From Caproiciproducens galactitolivorans (lineage in GTDB: Bacteria; Bacillota; Clostridia; Oscillospirales; Acutalibacteraceae): DNA of 64,000 bases. A program made the position numbers and the translations under genes. This document shows positions 15,939 to 25,348 of this stretch, piece after piece. Where the stretch lies: the NCBI RefSeq assembly GCF_004768785.1, contig NZ_SRMQ01000001.1, positions 470,985-534,984 on the forward strand, read 5' to 3'. Position 1 is the stretch's first letter. The number at the start of each line of letters is the position of its first letter. Below the pieces are notes generated by a model, which was given only the letters and a program-made list of their open reading frames with translations, did no database searches and had not been told where the DNA came from.

Positions 15939-15967
15939 TTGAAAAAAATGGAAATTGCTGTTAAAAT
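15939..15967 (+). promoter_or_regulatory. Promoter of the TetR gene
   Basis: TTGAAA (15939-15944), 17 bases and TAAAAT (15962-15967), 50 bases before the start codon. The loose dyad GATAAC-TAAT-GTTACC just after the -10 could be an autoregulatory operator, but it is weak. Confidence 0.65.
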
Positions 15968-16016
15968 GATAACTAATGTTACCTGTTGCTTACCAATCTT
16001 CTACAGGAGTATAAAA

Positions 16017-16625
16017 ATGTCTGATTCACTGATTACCAAAAATGCAATAGCGGCATCAATCAAGGAATTAATGCGGAAAAAGCCGCTTGAAAAAATATCG
16101 GTTTCCGATATTATGCAAAACAGTAAAATAAACCGGCAGACTTTTTACTACCATTTTAAGGATAAGTACGATCTGGTAGATTGGATCTATTATAATGAAG
16201 TGGTTTCCGTCCTAACGCAGCACCGTACCTTTAAAGAATGGGATGAAGTGGTGCTGGAAATACTGAAGACTATGAAAAGCGAGCAGTATTTTTATACGAA
16301 TGCATTAAGCGTGACAGGGCAGAATGCCTTTCAGGATTATTTTTTCAAGGTGACAAAGGGGCTTCTGGAAGAAATTATCGATGTTCTTTCCCAGGGGCAG
16401 ATTGATGGTGCGGATAAGGAGTTTACCGCTGACTTTTATTCCTTCGGGCTGGTAGGGATTGTGGTCCAGTGGGCGCGTGGGGGCATGAAACAGCCGCCCG
16501 AAGAGATTGTCCAACGGTTGATGCATTTTGTGAACGACAGCAAATATAACGCCGCCGCCCGTTATTTAAAAGAGCACGAAGAGGAAAAAATTGACACTCC
16601 CGTTTTTAAAAGCGATTTTGACTGA
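16017..16625 (+). CDS. TetR/AcrR-family regulator (DhaS-like)
   Basis: 202 residues. The N-terminal HTH (ITKNAIAASIKELMRKKP, then KINRQTFYYHFKDKYDLVDW, residues about 5-52) is a textbook TetR domain, and the NRQTFYYHFKDKYDL form is that of the DhaS/TetR_C-type group common in Clostridia and Lactobacillales. The C-terminal helical domain would bind an unknown ligand. CAGGAG lies seven bases before ATG 16017; an in-frame start at 15939 falls in the promoter and is rejected. The next gene, a GT2 enzyme, lies 106 bases on and may or may not be its target. Confidence 0.85.
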   Translation: MSDSLITKNAIAASIKELMRKKPLEKISVSDIMQNSKINRQTFYYHFKDKYDLVDWIYYNEVVSVLTQHRTFKEWDEVVLEILKTMKSEQYFYTNALSVTGQNAFQDYFFKVTKGLLEEIIDVLSQGQIDGADKEFTADFYSFGLVGIVVQWARGGMKQPPEEIVQRLMHFVNDSKYNAAARYLKEHEEEKIDTPVFKSDFD

Positions 16626-16731
16626 AAGAATTTGAGAAAATAGACGGATATCCGGCAGTTTTCATCTTTAAAAAAAGGAACATTATGATATAATTATATG
16701 CACAGGGCAGACGCAGGAAAGGAGTTCGGCG

Positions 16732-17700
16732 ATGCAGATTACGAAACTTTCTGTCATTATTCCAGTCAAAAATATCGAACGGGAAATAACGGGGGTTTTG
16801 CGCTTTGTTGCAGCGCAGGTGTCCGGGCTGGAAGCGGAATTTATCGTAGTCGATATGGGCTCGTCGGATAAAACGGTTTTGGCAGCGGTTCAATTTATAA
16901 AAGAAAAAAAGCTTCGTGGCTTTGTAATCCAGAACGGGGACGGGCCGGTTGCCGCGGCTTTGAATACGGGCCTGCAAAAATCGGGCGGCGACTATATTAC
17001 TTTTATATTTGCACGAAGGCTCTACCGTGATTTCCTTCAGGGTTATCTTGAAACCGCTGCCCGCACTTCTGCTGATTTTGTTTTCGGAAGTTTGAATGAA
17101 GAAGAAGCCAATGCGGCGGAACGCCGAATGAGCAAGGCAGTTTGTACTGAGCCGGGCACGCAATATATAAAGAATATTATAAAAAATACCATTCACATTG
17201 ATATATCGGCAATATTGATCAAACGAAAATTCCTATTCGAACGGAAGATCCGCTTTTTTGATACCTGCTCGCACGGTTACGCGGAAGAGTTTGTTTACAA
17301 CTGTTTGCTGTCCGCTGAGGTTATTGTGCAATCGCCCACAATTTTAAAACGCGACAATATTATTGAATTAAAAAGGGGCAAACTAAAACCGGTTGGTAAG
17401 AATATTTTTCAGCATACCGACGCTATGTTGCGCATCTACGATATCCTTAAGACAAATTATCGGGACGATGTCGAGTTGATACGGCTGTTTGAACGGCAAA
17501 AGCTTCCGCTTACCATTATGAACGGGGTGGATATCCTTCTGCAAGAGGGAATGGGTTATAACGCGATTCGCGGGTATCTCCGCGTGGCGGGGTACGACAA
17601 GCTTCTGGTCACCGGGAAGCAGACGGATAAGGATTTGAAGCGCAGGATTACCATTTGGCGGGCGATTCCCTGGATGTACAAAGTAAAAAAGATAAAGTGA
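16732..17700 (+). CDS. GT2-family glycosyltransferase
   Basis: 322 residues. The N-terminal GT-A domain shows KLSVIIPVKNIER, FIVVDMGSSDKT (the usual nucleotide-binding aspartates) and NGDGPVAAALNTGL. The usual DxD motif is replaced by FARRLY at the expected place (TFIFARRLYRDF), so metal binding may be altered. No membrane anchor is evident. It stands alone between the TetR gene and a terminator at 17720; substrate unknown. GGAGTTCGGCG precedes ATG 16732. Confidence 0.75.
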   Translation: MQITKLSVIIPVKNIEREITGVLRFVAAQVSGLEAEFIVVDMGSSDKTVLAAVQFIKEKKLRGFVIQNGDGPVAAALNTGLQKSGGDYITFIFARRLYRDFLQGYLETAARTSADFVFGSLNEEEANAAERRMSKAVCTEPGTQYIKNIIKNTIHIDISAILIKRKFLFERKIRFFDTCSHGYAEEFVYNCLLSAEVIVQSPTILKRDNIIELKRGKLKPVGKNIFQHTDAMLRIYDILKTNYRDDVELIRLFERQKLPLTIMNGVDILLQEGMGYNAIRGYLRVAGYDKLLVTGKQTDKDLKRRITIWRAIPWMYKVKKIK

Positions 17701-17719
17701 AAAGATTATGTGGCAAATC

Positions 17720-17757
17720 GCCCTGCGGTTCGGTGAGCCGCGGGGCTTTGTGCATTT
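17720..17757 (+). terminator. Terminator after the GT2 gene
   Basis: GCCCTGCGG (17720-17728) pairs with CCGCGGGGC (17738-17746), one G-U pair, followed by TTTGTGCATTTT. Confidence 0.65.
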
Positions 17758-17761
17758 TGCC

Positions 17762-17790
17762 TTGAAGTGATTTCCGCAACATGGTATAAT
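17762..17790 (+). promoter_or_regulatory. Promoter of the miaB-mutSL block
   Basis: TTGAAG (17762-17767), 17 bases and TATAAT (17785-17790). A second TATAAT preceded by TG lies further on near 17850. Either can start the long plus-strand unit beginning with miaB. Confidence 0.7.
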
Positions 17791-17891
17791 AGCCCAAACG
17801 GCAATTATGCAATTTATAAATATATCGCAGCGGCACTTTGCGCCTGTGGTATAATAATATAAAAACCATATATTGTAGGAGGTAAACCTTT

Positions 17892-19316
17892 TTGTCAGAA
17901 CATTTTCCGGTTCAAATGCCGCCGCAGACCCGGTCGCAATCCGATTATATCCGCGATTTGGCGCAAATTATGGCGGTCAGGAAGCGCGGCCCCGTCCCCA
18001 TGGCGCTCGTGCACACGTACGGCTGCCAGCAGAATGTGGCGGACGGCGAAAAAATCAAGGGCCTTCTTTCGGAGATGGGCTTTTCTTTTACGGATAAAGA
18101 GGAAGAAGCCGATCTTATACTCTATAATACCTGTGCCGTCCGCGAGCATGCGGAGAACCGGGTTTTCGGCAATGTGGGCGCCTTAAAAAATGTAAAGCGC
18201 CGCAATCCGTCGCTCATTATCGCGCTTTGTGGCTGCATGATGGAACAGGAACATGTTTCCGAACGGATACGCAAGAGTTTCCCGTTTGTCAATCTGGTTT
18301 TCGGCACGCATGTAATCCACCGGCTGCCGGAGCTTTTGTACACCGCGATTACCGACGGTCGCCGCGTGTTTGAACGCGGGGACGAAAGCGAGGATCAGCA
18401 GATTGTGGAGGGCTTGCCGGTCCGCCGCGACGGAACCGTTAAAGCGTGGCTTACCGTTATGTACGGATGCGATAATTTTTGCTCCTACTGCGTAGTGCCC
18501 TATGTGCGCGGGCGGGAGCGTAGCCGGACGCCGGAAGCGATTTTTGATGAGTTTTCCGCTCTTGTTAAGGAAGGCTATAAGGATATCACCCTTCTTGGGC
18601 AAAATGTCAATTCGTATGGCAAAAATCTTAAAGAGCCGGTGAATTTTTCACAGATACTCCGGATGCTTGACGAGGTGGAGGGCGATTACCGCATCCGCTT
18701 TATGACTTCGCACCCGAAAGACGCAACGCATGAGCTGATCGACACCATTGCAAACGGGAAGCACATCAGCCACCATCTGCATCTGCCGTTCCAATCCGGG
18801 AACAACCGGGTGCTGCGGGAAATGAACCGGGGATACACCCGGGAAAAGTACCTTGAACTTGTCGAATACGCAAAGGAGAAAATTCCCGACCTGTCCCTTA
18901 CTTCCGACGTGATCGTCGGTTTTCCTGGGGAAACGTATGAGGAATTTTTGGATACGGTTGACTTGATTCAAAAGGTTGGCTTTACGTCGCTTTATACATT
19001 TATCTATTCGCCCCGCGTGGGTACAAGGGCGGCGAAAATGCCAGACCCCGTTCCGGCGGAGGAAAAATCAAAGTGGTTTGCGCAGCTTTGTAAGACACAG
19101 GAGCAAATCGCCGCGCGGCGGTGTACCGCCATGGTTGGCACCACTCAGCGTGTGCTTGTCGAGGATCGGAATCCCAAAACGGGACTTTTAGCCGGTCGAA
19201 CTGACGGCAACATTATCGTGGATTTCCAAGGGGACGAAAGCCTAATCGGCAGCTTCCAAAATGTACGCATTACCTCCGCGCGCAACTGGGTTTTAAGCGG
19301 AGAGCGAATAAAATAA
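17892..19316 (+). CDS. miaB: tRNA-2-methylthio-N6-dimethylallyladenosine synthase MiaB
   Basis: 474 residues. It adds the methylthio group to i6A37 of tRNAs reading UNN codons. The N-terminal UPF0004 domain supplies cluster ligands Cys45 (YGCQQN), Cys81 (NTCAVREHAE) and Cys115 (CGCMMEQ); the radical-SAM CxxxCxxC is at 193, 197 and 200 (GCDNFCSYC); a TRAM domain ends the protein. The start is TTG 17892 with AGGAGGT eight bases upstream. miaA, which makes the substrate i6A, is in the same block. Confidence 0.95.
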   Translation: MSEHFPVQMPPQTRSQSDYIRDLAQIMAVRKRGPVPMALVHTYGCQQNVADGEKIKGLLSEMGFSFTDKEEEADLILYNTCAVREHAENRVFGNVGALKNVKRRNPSLIIALCGCMMEQEHVSERIRKSFPFVNLVFGTHVIHRLPELLYTAITDGRRVFERGDESEDQQIVEGLPVRRDGTVKAWLTVMYGCDNFCSYCVVPYVRGRERSRTPEAIFDEFSALVKEGYKDITLLGQNVNSYGKNLKEPVNFSQILRMLDEVEGDYRIRFMTSHPKDATHELIDTIANGKHISHHLHLPFQSGNNRVLREMNRGYTREKYLELVEYAKEKIPDLSLTSDVIVGFPGETYEEFLDTVDLIQKVGFTSLYTFIYSPRVGTRAAKMPDPVPAEEKSKWFAQLCKTQEQIAARRCTAMVGTTQRVLVEDRNPKTGLLAGRTDGNIIVDFQGDESLIGSFQNVRITSARNWVLSGERIK

Positions 19317-19333
19317 CTTTAAGGAGTTTCAAC

Positions 19334-19741
19334 ATGGACATTATCAGCCTCGCGAGAGAAATCGGCAAGGAAATTCAGAAGGATGACCGGTATCTGAACT
19401 GGCAACTTGCAAAGCAGAACAGCGACGACGATCAGGAACTTCAAAGATTAATCGGCGAATTTAATTTAAAGAGAATCGCAATAAGCAACGAAGCGTCAAA
19501 GCCGGAGCAGGACACCGAAAAAATGAAGCTGCTTAATCAAGAGCTGCGCCACATTTATGCCAAGATTATGCAGAATCCGAACATGACTGCTTACAATAAA
19601 GCAAAGGAAGAAATGGACGCCCTTTTGCAGCGCATTGAAGCAATCATCCGGCAGTCTGCCGATGGCGAAGACCCGGAGACAACCGATTACGAGCCGTCCT
19701 CCTGCGGCGGGAACTGCTCGTCCTGCGGCGGGTGCCATTAA
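19334..19741 (+). CDS. YlbF/YmcA-family protein with Cys-rich tail
   Basis: 135 residues: an all-helical YlbF-like domain (about 1-108) and a tail with four cysteines at 124, 128, 131 and 134 (SCGGNCSSCGGC) ending in CH. In Bacillus subtilis, YlbF, YmcA and YaaT form the Y-complex that governs RNase Y-dependent mRNA maturation and carries iron-sulfur clusters; the tail here could hold such a cluster, which is inference. It lies 17 bases after miaB and 25 before mutS, with AAGGAG before ATG 19334. Confidence 0.8.
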   Translation: MDIISLAREIGKEIQKDDRYLNWQLAKQNSDDDQELQRLIGEFNLKRIAISNEASKPEQDTEKMKLLNQELRHIYAKIMQNPNMTAYNKAKEEMDALLQRIEAIIRQSADGEDPETTDYEPSSCGGNCSSCGGCH

Positions 19742-19766
19742 ATTGAAAGATTTATAAGGAGATGAA

Positions 19767-22394
19767 GTGCAGGCGATGGCAAATCTGTCACCAATGATGC
19801 AACAGTATTTTGAAATAAAAAAACAGAATCCCAATACAATATTGTTTTTCCGACTTGGTGATTTCTATGAAATGTTTTATGATGACGCCAAGCTTGCATC
19901 GAAAGAACTGGATTTAACGCTGACGGGGCGCGACTGCGGACAGGAGGAACGCGCCCCCATGTGCGGCGTGCCTTTTCACAGCTATGAAAGCTATGTGGCC
20001 CGCCTTGTTGCCAAAGGGTACAAGGTGGCGATCTGTGAGCAGATGGAAGACCCCGCCTCAGCCAAAGGTTTGGTAAAACGTGATATTGTCCGCGTCATTA
20101 CGCCCGGTACCGTGCTGGAAAGCAGCATGCTTGACGAAACGCGCAATAACTACATTTGCTCGCTCTGCGTTGAAGGCGCGGAGGCGGGCATTTGCTTTGC
20201 GGATATATCCACCGGGGAACTGCATGCCACCACCCTCAGCGGCGGAGATTTATCCGAAAAGCTAAAAAATGAGCTAGCGCGCTTTTCTCCGCGGGAAATC
20301 CTGATTAACCCGAATGTCCTAGGTTTTTCGGAGCTCCCGAAGTTTATCCGGGAACGCCTTTCCGCCAGCATGGAATTGCTTGACCACGAGGACTTCGAAA
20401 AGGAGATCTGTTCGTCCCTGGTTCTACAGCATTTCCATGAAGAAAATCTGGAAGCTTTAGATCTTTCCGGTAAGGAGAATATCGTCCGCGCCCTCGGCGC
20501 GCTGTTCTGCTATTTGAAACAGACGCAGCGCACCGGAATCGAACGGATTAATACGATAGATCTTTACACCGGAAAACAATTTATGCATTTAGACCTAAAT
20601 ACGCGCCGCAACCTGGAATTGCTTGAAACCATGCGTAACAAGGAAAAGCGGGGTTCGCTTCTTTGGGTGCTCGATAAAACGCGCACGGCTATGGGTAAGC
20701 GTTTAATCCGGAATTGGATTGAGCAGCCGCTTTTAAGTCCGGCTCAAATCAGCAGGCGGCTAAACGCGGTCCAGGAACTGGTGGACGACCCTATTCTGCG
20801 CGGCGGTATTTCCGAACAGCTGACTGGAATCCATGATCTTGAACGCCTGATGTCCCGTATTGTTTACGGTTCTGCAAACGGAAGGGAGCTTCGTTCACTT
20901 TCCTCTGCGGCGGCAAGGCTTCCGGGTTTAAAGAATATGCTGAAAGAGGTAAAGTCGAATCTCCTTGCGGAAATTTATCAGGACATTGATGTGCTTGACG
21001 ATATTTCGCAGTTGATTGAACGTTCCATCGTGGAGGACCCGCCGTTTTCCATCCGGGAGGGCGGTATCATTAAGCCGGGCTACAATGAAGAACTGGATCT
21101 TCTCAAGGGGGATATGAGCGACGGACGTGGGATTATCGCCCAAATCGAAGCACAGGAACGGGAACGGACCGGAATTCCAAAGCTGAAAGTTGGATATAAC
21201 CGCGTTTTCGGTTACTATATTGAAATCAGCAACAGCTATAAGAACCAGGCGCCGCCGGAATACATACGAAAGCAAACGCTTACAAACTGCGAACGGTTTA
21301 TTACCCCTCAACTGAAAGAGCTGGAGGGAAAAATCCTCGGCGCGCATGATAAATCCGTACAGCTCGAATTTCAGCTTTTCGACGCGATACGGAAAGAAGT
21401 CGCCGCACAGCTTACCCGCGTGCAGAAAACGGCGCATGCTGTGGCACGGCTTGATGTTCTGGCTTCCTTTGCGCAGGTGTCGGCGGACAACCATTATGTT
21501 CGCCCGATTGTGAATCTGGATGGAAAGCTGATTCTGAAGGAAAGCCGCCATCCGGTGGTGGAAGCTTTGCTCGACGCTCCTTTCGTTCCAAACGACGTTA
21601 TGCTCGACAAAAACGAAAACCGCGTGGCTATTATTACCGGACCGAATATGGCGGGAAAATCCACCTATATGCGGCAGGTGGCGCTCATTGTTATTATGGC
21701 GCAGATCGGGTGCTTTGTTCCGGCTTCTTATGCGGAAATCGGCATTACGGACAGCATTTTTACACGTGTGGGCGCATCGGATGATTTGGCGTCGGGACAG
21801 TCCACTTTTATGGTAGAAATGTCCGAGGTTGCCGATATCCTGAAAAATGCAACCCCGAACAGCCTGCTGATTCTGGATGAGATCGGACGCGGCACGTCCA
21901 CCTTTGACGGAATGAGCATTGCGCGTGCTGTTTTGGAGTATGTTGCCGATAAAAAGCTTCTTGGCGCAAAAACGCTTTTTGCAACGCATTATCATGAGCT
22001 TACCGAGCTGGAAGAGCTGGTAGACGGCGTGAAAAATTATAATATTGCCGTGAAGAAGCGCGGGGACGATATTACCTTTCTTCGCCGGATTGTGCGCGGC
22101 GGAGCGGATGACAGCTTCGGCATTGAAGTTGCGAAGCTTGCCGGCGTTCCGGAGAAAATCGTGAACCGTGCGAAGCAGGTTCTGGCGGAGCTGGAAAGCG
22201 GCCAGGAGGTTTCGATGCCGAAAAAACGCGGCAGGCGCAGTACACAGGATGAACAGGAAGAAATACAGCTTTCGATTACGCCCCCAAATGAAGCGGAAGT
22301 GTTGGATAGGCTGAGAAGGCTCGACGTAAACACGCTGACGCCGATCGAATGCATGAATACGCTGTTTGAGCTGACCGCCTTGGCAAAAGAATAG
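19767..22394 (+). CDS. mutS: DNA mismatch repair protein MutS
   Basis: 875 residues, full length. The mismatch-reading F-x-E motif is GDFYEMF (F33, E35). Connector, core and clamp domains follow, and the ABC-type ATPase has Walker A GPNMAGKST near 625, LDEIGRGTSTFDG and the ATHYHEL switch. MutS binds mispairs and recruits MutL, encoded next. GTG 19767 is chosen since AAGGAG is five bases upstream; ATG 19776 would be 14 away. Confidence 0.97.
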   Translation: MQAMANLSPMMQQYFEIKKQNPNTILFFRLGDFYEMFYDDAKLASKELDLTLTGRDCGQEERAPMCGVPFHSYESYVARLVAKGYKVAICEQMEDPASAKGLVKRDIVRVITPGTVLESSMLDETRNNYICSLCVEGAEAGICFADISTGELHATTLSGGDLSEKLKNELARFSPREILINPNVLGFSELPKFIRERLSASMELLDHEDFEKEICSSLVLQHFHEENLEALDLSGKENIVRALGALFCYLKQTQRTGIERINTIDLYTGKQFMHLDLNTRRNLELLETMRNKEKRGSLLWVLDKTRTAMGKRLIRNWIEQPLLSPAQISRRLNAVQELVDDPILRGGISEQLTGIHDLERLMSRIVYGSANGRELRSLSSAAARLPGLKNMLKEVKSNLLAEIYQDIDVLDDISQLIERSIVEDPPFSIREGGIIKPGYNEELDLLKGDMSDGRGIIAQIEAQERERTGIPKLKVGYNRVFGYYIEISNSYKNQAPPEYIRKQTLTNCERFITPQLKELEGKILGAHDKSVQLEFQLFDAIRKEVAAQLTRVQKTAHAVARLDVLASFAQVSADNHYVRPIVNLDGKLILKESRHPVVEALLDAPFVPNDVMLDKNENRVAIITGPNMAGKSTYMRQVALIVIMAQIGCFVPASYAEIGITDSIFTRVGASDDLASGQSTFMVEMSEVADILKNATPNSLLILDEIGRGTSTFDGMSIARAVLEYVADKKLLGAKTLFATHYHELTELEELVDGVKNYNIAVKKRGDDITFLRRIVRGGADDSFGIEVAKLAGVPEKIVNRAKQVLAELESGQEVSMPKKRGRRSTQDEQEEIQLSITPPNEAEVLDRLRRLDVNTLTPIECMNTLFELTALAKE

Positions 22395-22435
22395 GCAGTA
22401 CTGCCTTCGTATTTGGAAACAAGGGTGTTTTAAAA

Positions 22436-22543
22436 ATGCGATCGCGTGCAGCAGTAAAGCTGTTCAAAGACATCAATTTCGAGGAATTCTTTGATAAATT
22501 CGTAAAGGAGGGAAAGAATGGGGATAATCAACGTACTGGATAA
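22436..22543 (+). CDS. Possible small ORF overlapping the mutL start
   Basis: An ATG at 22436 opens a 35-residue frame (acidic and aromatic, containing FKDINFEEFFDKFVKEG) that fills the gap between mutS and mutL and runs 26 bases into mutL in another frame. The ribosome site is weak (AAGGGTG, 11 bases away). It could be a leader that couples to mutL, or chance. Confidence 0.25.
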   Translation: MRSRAAVKLFKDINFEEFFDKFVKEGKNGDNQRTG

Positions 22544-24386
22544 ACATGTCGCCGAGCTGATTGCGGCGGGTGAAGTCGTTGAGCGCCCTGCCTCCGTCGT
22601 TAAAGAGCTGGTTGAAAATGCAGTTGACGCGGGTGCCTCTGCGGTTACTGTGGAAATAAAAAACGGCGGAATAACCTATATGCGGGTTACGGACAACGGA
22701 AGCGGTATTTTTCGCGACGATGTCGCCGTTTCCTTTTTACGCCATGCCACCAGCAAGGTACACAGCCAGGATGATTTGGATACCATTTCTACCCTGGGTT
22801 TTCGCGGTGAAGCGCTAGCTTCGATTGCGGCGGTATCCCATGTGGAGATGCTGACGCGCACGAAGGACGAGCTTGCCGGTACGCGCTATGTCATTGACGG
22901 CGGCGTTGAACAAATCTGTGAGGATGCCGGCTGCGCGCAGGGGACGACCATTGTGGTGCGCGACCTGTTTTATAATACCCCGGCGCGGATGAAATTTCTG
23001 AAAAAAGATGTGGTGGAAGCCAATGCGATCGCCTCGATCCTTGACCGGATCGCGCTTTCCCACCCGGAGGTTTCCCTGCGTTTTCTGCGCGACGGAAAAG
23101 AAACGCTGCACACCCCCGGGGACGGAAAACTGAAATCCGCCATTTACGCGGTTTATGGGAAAGAATTTACGTCAGGGTTAATCCCCGTCGATTATGAACT
23201 CAACGGGGTGGCGCTTTCGGGTTTTGTCAGCAAGCCGTCTGCAGCGCGCCCCAATCGGAGCATGCAGCAGTTTTTTATCAACGGCCGTTATGTGAAAAGC
23301 CGCACCGCAATGGTTGCCTTGGAAGAAGCTTTCAAGGGGTTCATTATGGTTGGAAAGGTTCCGGCATGTGTGCTTCATTTAAAAATTGCTTTTCATGCAG
23401 TAGACGTGAATGTTCACCCCACGAAAATTGAAGTCCGTTTTATGAACGAAAAGCCGGTTTTTGATGTGGTGTACCATGGCGTAAAAACCGCATTGAATCA
23501 GGGGGATACGCCGAATGTAATGACCTTGCCGAAACCGGCAGTCCCGGCATTTGAACAGCCGAAAGCGCCTGTTCAGATGGAATGGGGGATAAAGCCCCCG
23601 GTGCGGCCTTTTCAAAAAACAGAGGAATCTTCACGTCGGCTTGCCGTTAGCGACGTTCAGGTTCCACTTTACAATACCCTTTTTAAAGTGAAGAAGATTG
23701 AGGCTCCCGAGCCTGCGCCGGCTGAACCGGCTTCCAATATGCCCGCTGTGCAGAAAGCGGACGAAATTCCCGTCGAGCCGAAGGCGCCGCCGGCGGAGGA
23801 AATATCGCCGAAACCGAAAAAGCCGGGAAAGCTGGTTGGGGAGGCGTTCAGCACCTATATTCTTGTCCAGCGCGGGGAGGACGAGTTGGTCTTTATTGAT
23901 AAGCACGCTGCCCATGAGAGGATGCTTTATGAAAAGCTGAAAGCAGAGGGTGGCCAGGCGGTTCAGCAAATGCTTCTGAAACCGGTCACGGTTACGTTGG
24001 AAAAAAACGAGTATGCTGCGATTCTGGAATCCCTTTCCCTTTGCGCCGAAGCGGGTTTTGAAATTGAGGATTTTGGCTCTGGTACCGTGCTGGTTCGTAG
24101 TGCGCCGATGATTTTAGAAGAAGATGTTGCCTCCGCAGTCATGGAAATTGCCGGATATTTGCAAAACGCAAAAAATGATATTATGACCGAAAAGCTCAAC
24201 TGGCTGTACCATAATATTGCGTGCCGCGCGGCGGTGAAGGCCGGGAACGAAAGCTCGCCGCAGGAGCTGGCCGCACTTGTTCAGCGGTTGGAGGATGAGG
24301 ATATCCGCTATTGCCCGCACGGGCGGCCGGCGTATATCATCATGAAAAAGAAAGATTTGGAGCGCCAGTTTGGGCGGATACAATAG
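22518..24386 (+). CDS. mutL: DNA mismatch repair protein MutL
   Basis: 622 residues. The N-terminal GHKL ATPase has ELVENAVDAGA, DNGSGI and GFRGEAL. A proline-rich linker (about 350-450) leads to the C-terminal dimerisation and endonuclease domain with DKHAAHERMLYE (the DQHA-x2-E-x4-E metal motif, with K for Q), ACRAAVKAG and CPHGRP. The nicking endonuclease therefore appears active, as in organisms without MutH. AAAGGAGG precedes ATG 22518. Confidence 0.97.
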   Translation: MGIINVLDKHVAELIAAGEVVERPASVVKELVENAVDAGASAVTVEIKNGGITYMRVTDNGSGIFRDDVAVSFLRHATSKVHSQDDLDTISTLGFRGEALASIAAVSHVEMLTRTKDELAGTRYVIDGGVEQICEDAGCAQGTTIVVRDLFYNTPARMKFLKKDVVEANAIASILDRIALSHPEVSLRFLRDGKETLHTPGDGKLKSAIYAVYGKEFTSGLIPVDYELNGVALSGFVSKPSAARPNRSMQQFFINGRYVKSRTAMVALEEAFKGFIMVGKVPACVLHLKIAFHAVDVNVHPTKIEVRFMNEKPVFDVVYHGVKTALNQGDTPNVMTLPKPAVPAFEQPKAPVQMEWGIKPPVRPFQKTEESSRRLAVSDVQVPLYNTLFKVKKIEAPEPAPAEPASNMPAVQKADEIPVEPKAPPAEEISPKPKKPGKLVGEAFSTYILVQRGEDELVFIDKHAAHERMLYEKLKAEGGQAVQQMLLKPVTVTLEKNEYAAILESLSLCAEAGFEIEDFGSGTVLVRSAPMILEEDVASAVMEIAGYLQNAKNDIMTEKLNWLYHNIACRAAVKAGNESSPQELAALVQRLEDEDIRYCPHGRPAYIIMKKKDLERQFGRIQ

Positions 24387-24388
24387 CC

Positions 24389-25348
24389 ATGATGAACCGA
24401 AATGAAAAAATACCCGTCGTTGCGGTTGTCGGGCCGACCGCTTCCGGCAAGAGCCGCTTAGCGGTGTGGATCGCGCTGCAAACGGACGGCGAAGTCATAT
24501 CCGCAGATTCCATGCAGATTTATAAAGGAATGGATATTGGAACGGCAAAGCCAACCAAAGAGGAAATGCGGGGTGTACCGCATCATCTGATTGATTTTGC
24601 CGACCCTTCCCGGCCGTTCAGCGTTGCGGATTACGTTTCGCTTGCTTCGGAATGCATTAGCGAAGTGTATTCGCGCGGGAAACTGCCGATTCTTGTCGGC
24701 GGAACCGGGCTTTATATCCGTTCCCTCCTTCGGAATATTCAATTTATCGAAGCTGACAGGGATGAGAAATTACGGGAAGAACTTACCCGCAAGGCAGAAA
24801 GGGAAGGTCCCGAAGCGCTTGTTGCCGAGCTGGAAAGCTTTGACCCGGAATCCGCGAAGCGGATCGATCCGCATAATATCGTCCGCCTGGTCCGGGCAAT
24901 TGAAATATACCGAACATCGGGCATAACCATGACGGAGCAGCTAAGACGTTCGAAGGAAGCGCCCTCTCCGTACGACGCCTGTATGATTGGGCTGGACTTC
25001 AAGGATCGCCAAACGCTTTACAACCGGATAAACCTCCGCGTAGACAAAATGATGGAGGAAGGTTTGCTGCAGGAAGCGAAAGAGGTTCTGAGCCAATCGG
25101 GTTCGCAGGCCGCGCTGCAGGCAATCGGCTACAAGGAGCTGCTTCCGTATTTTAACGGCCAGTATTCTCTGGAGGAAGCGGTGGAAAAAATTAAACGGGA
25201 AACCCGCCGCTATGCAAAACGCCAGCTTACCTGGTTTCGACGCGATACGGATGTTCATTGGATTATAATAGACGAGTCCATGGATTTTGATTCGGTTGTG
25301 GAACAGGCCATGCAATTTATCTATCGGAAAGGATGGTTCCATGAATAA
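24389..25348 (+). CDS. miaA: tRNA dimethylallyltransferase MiaA
   Basis: 319 residues. It transfers dimethylallyl to A37 of UNN-reading tRNAs, the substrate of MiaB. P-loop GPTASGKS at residues 15-22, then SADSMQIYKGMDIGTAKP, the GGTGLYI loop and the C-terminal RRYAKRQLTWFR motif. The start ATG 24389 follows the mutL stop by two bases; the frame is open further up but inside mutL. It overlaps the next gene by eight bases. Confidence 0.95.
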   Translation: MMNRNEKIPVVAVVGPTASGKSRLAVWIALQTDGEVISADSMQIYKGMDIGTAKPTKEEMRGVPHHLIDFADPSRPFSVADYVSLASECISEVYSRGKLPILVGGTGLYIRSLLRNIQFIEADRDEKLREELTRKAEREGPEALVAELESFDPESAKRIDPHNIVRLVRAIEIYRTSGITMTEQLRRSKEAPSPYDACMIGLDFKDRQTLYNRINLRVDKMMEEGLLQEAKEVLSQSGSQAALQAIGYKELLPYFNGQYSLEEAVEKIKRETRRYAKRQLTWFRRDTDVHWIIIDESMDFDSVVEQAMQFIYRKGWFHE

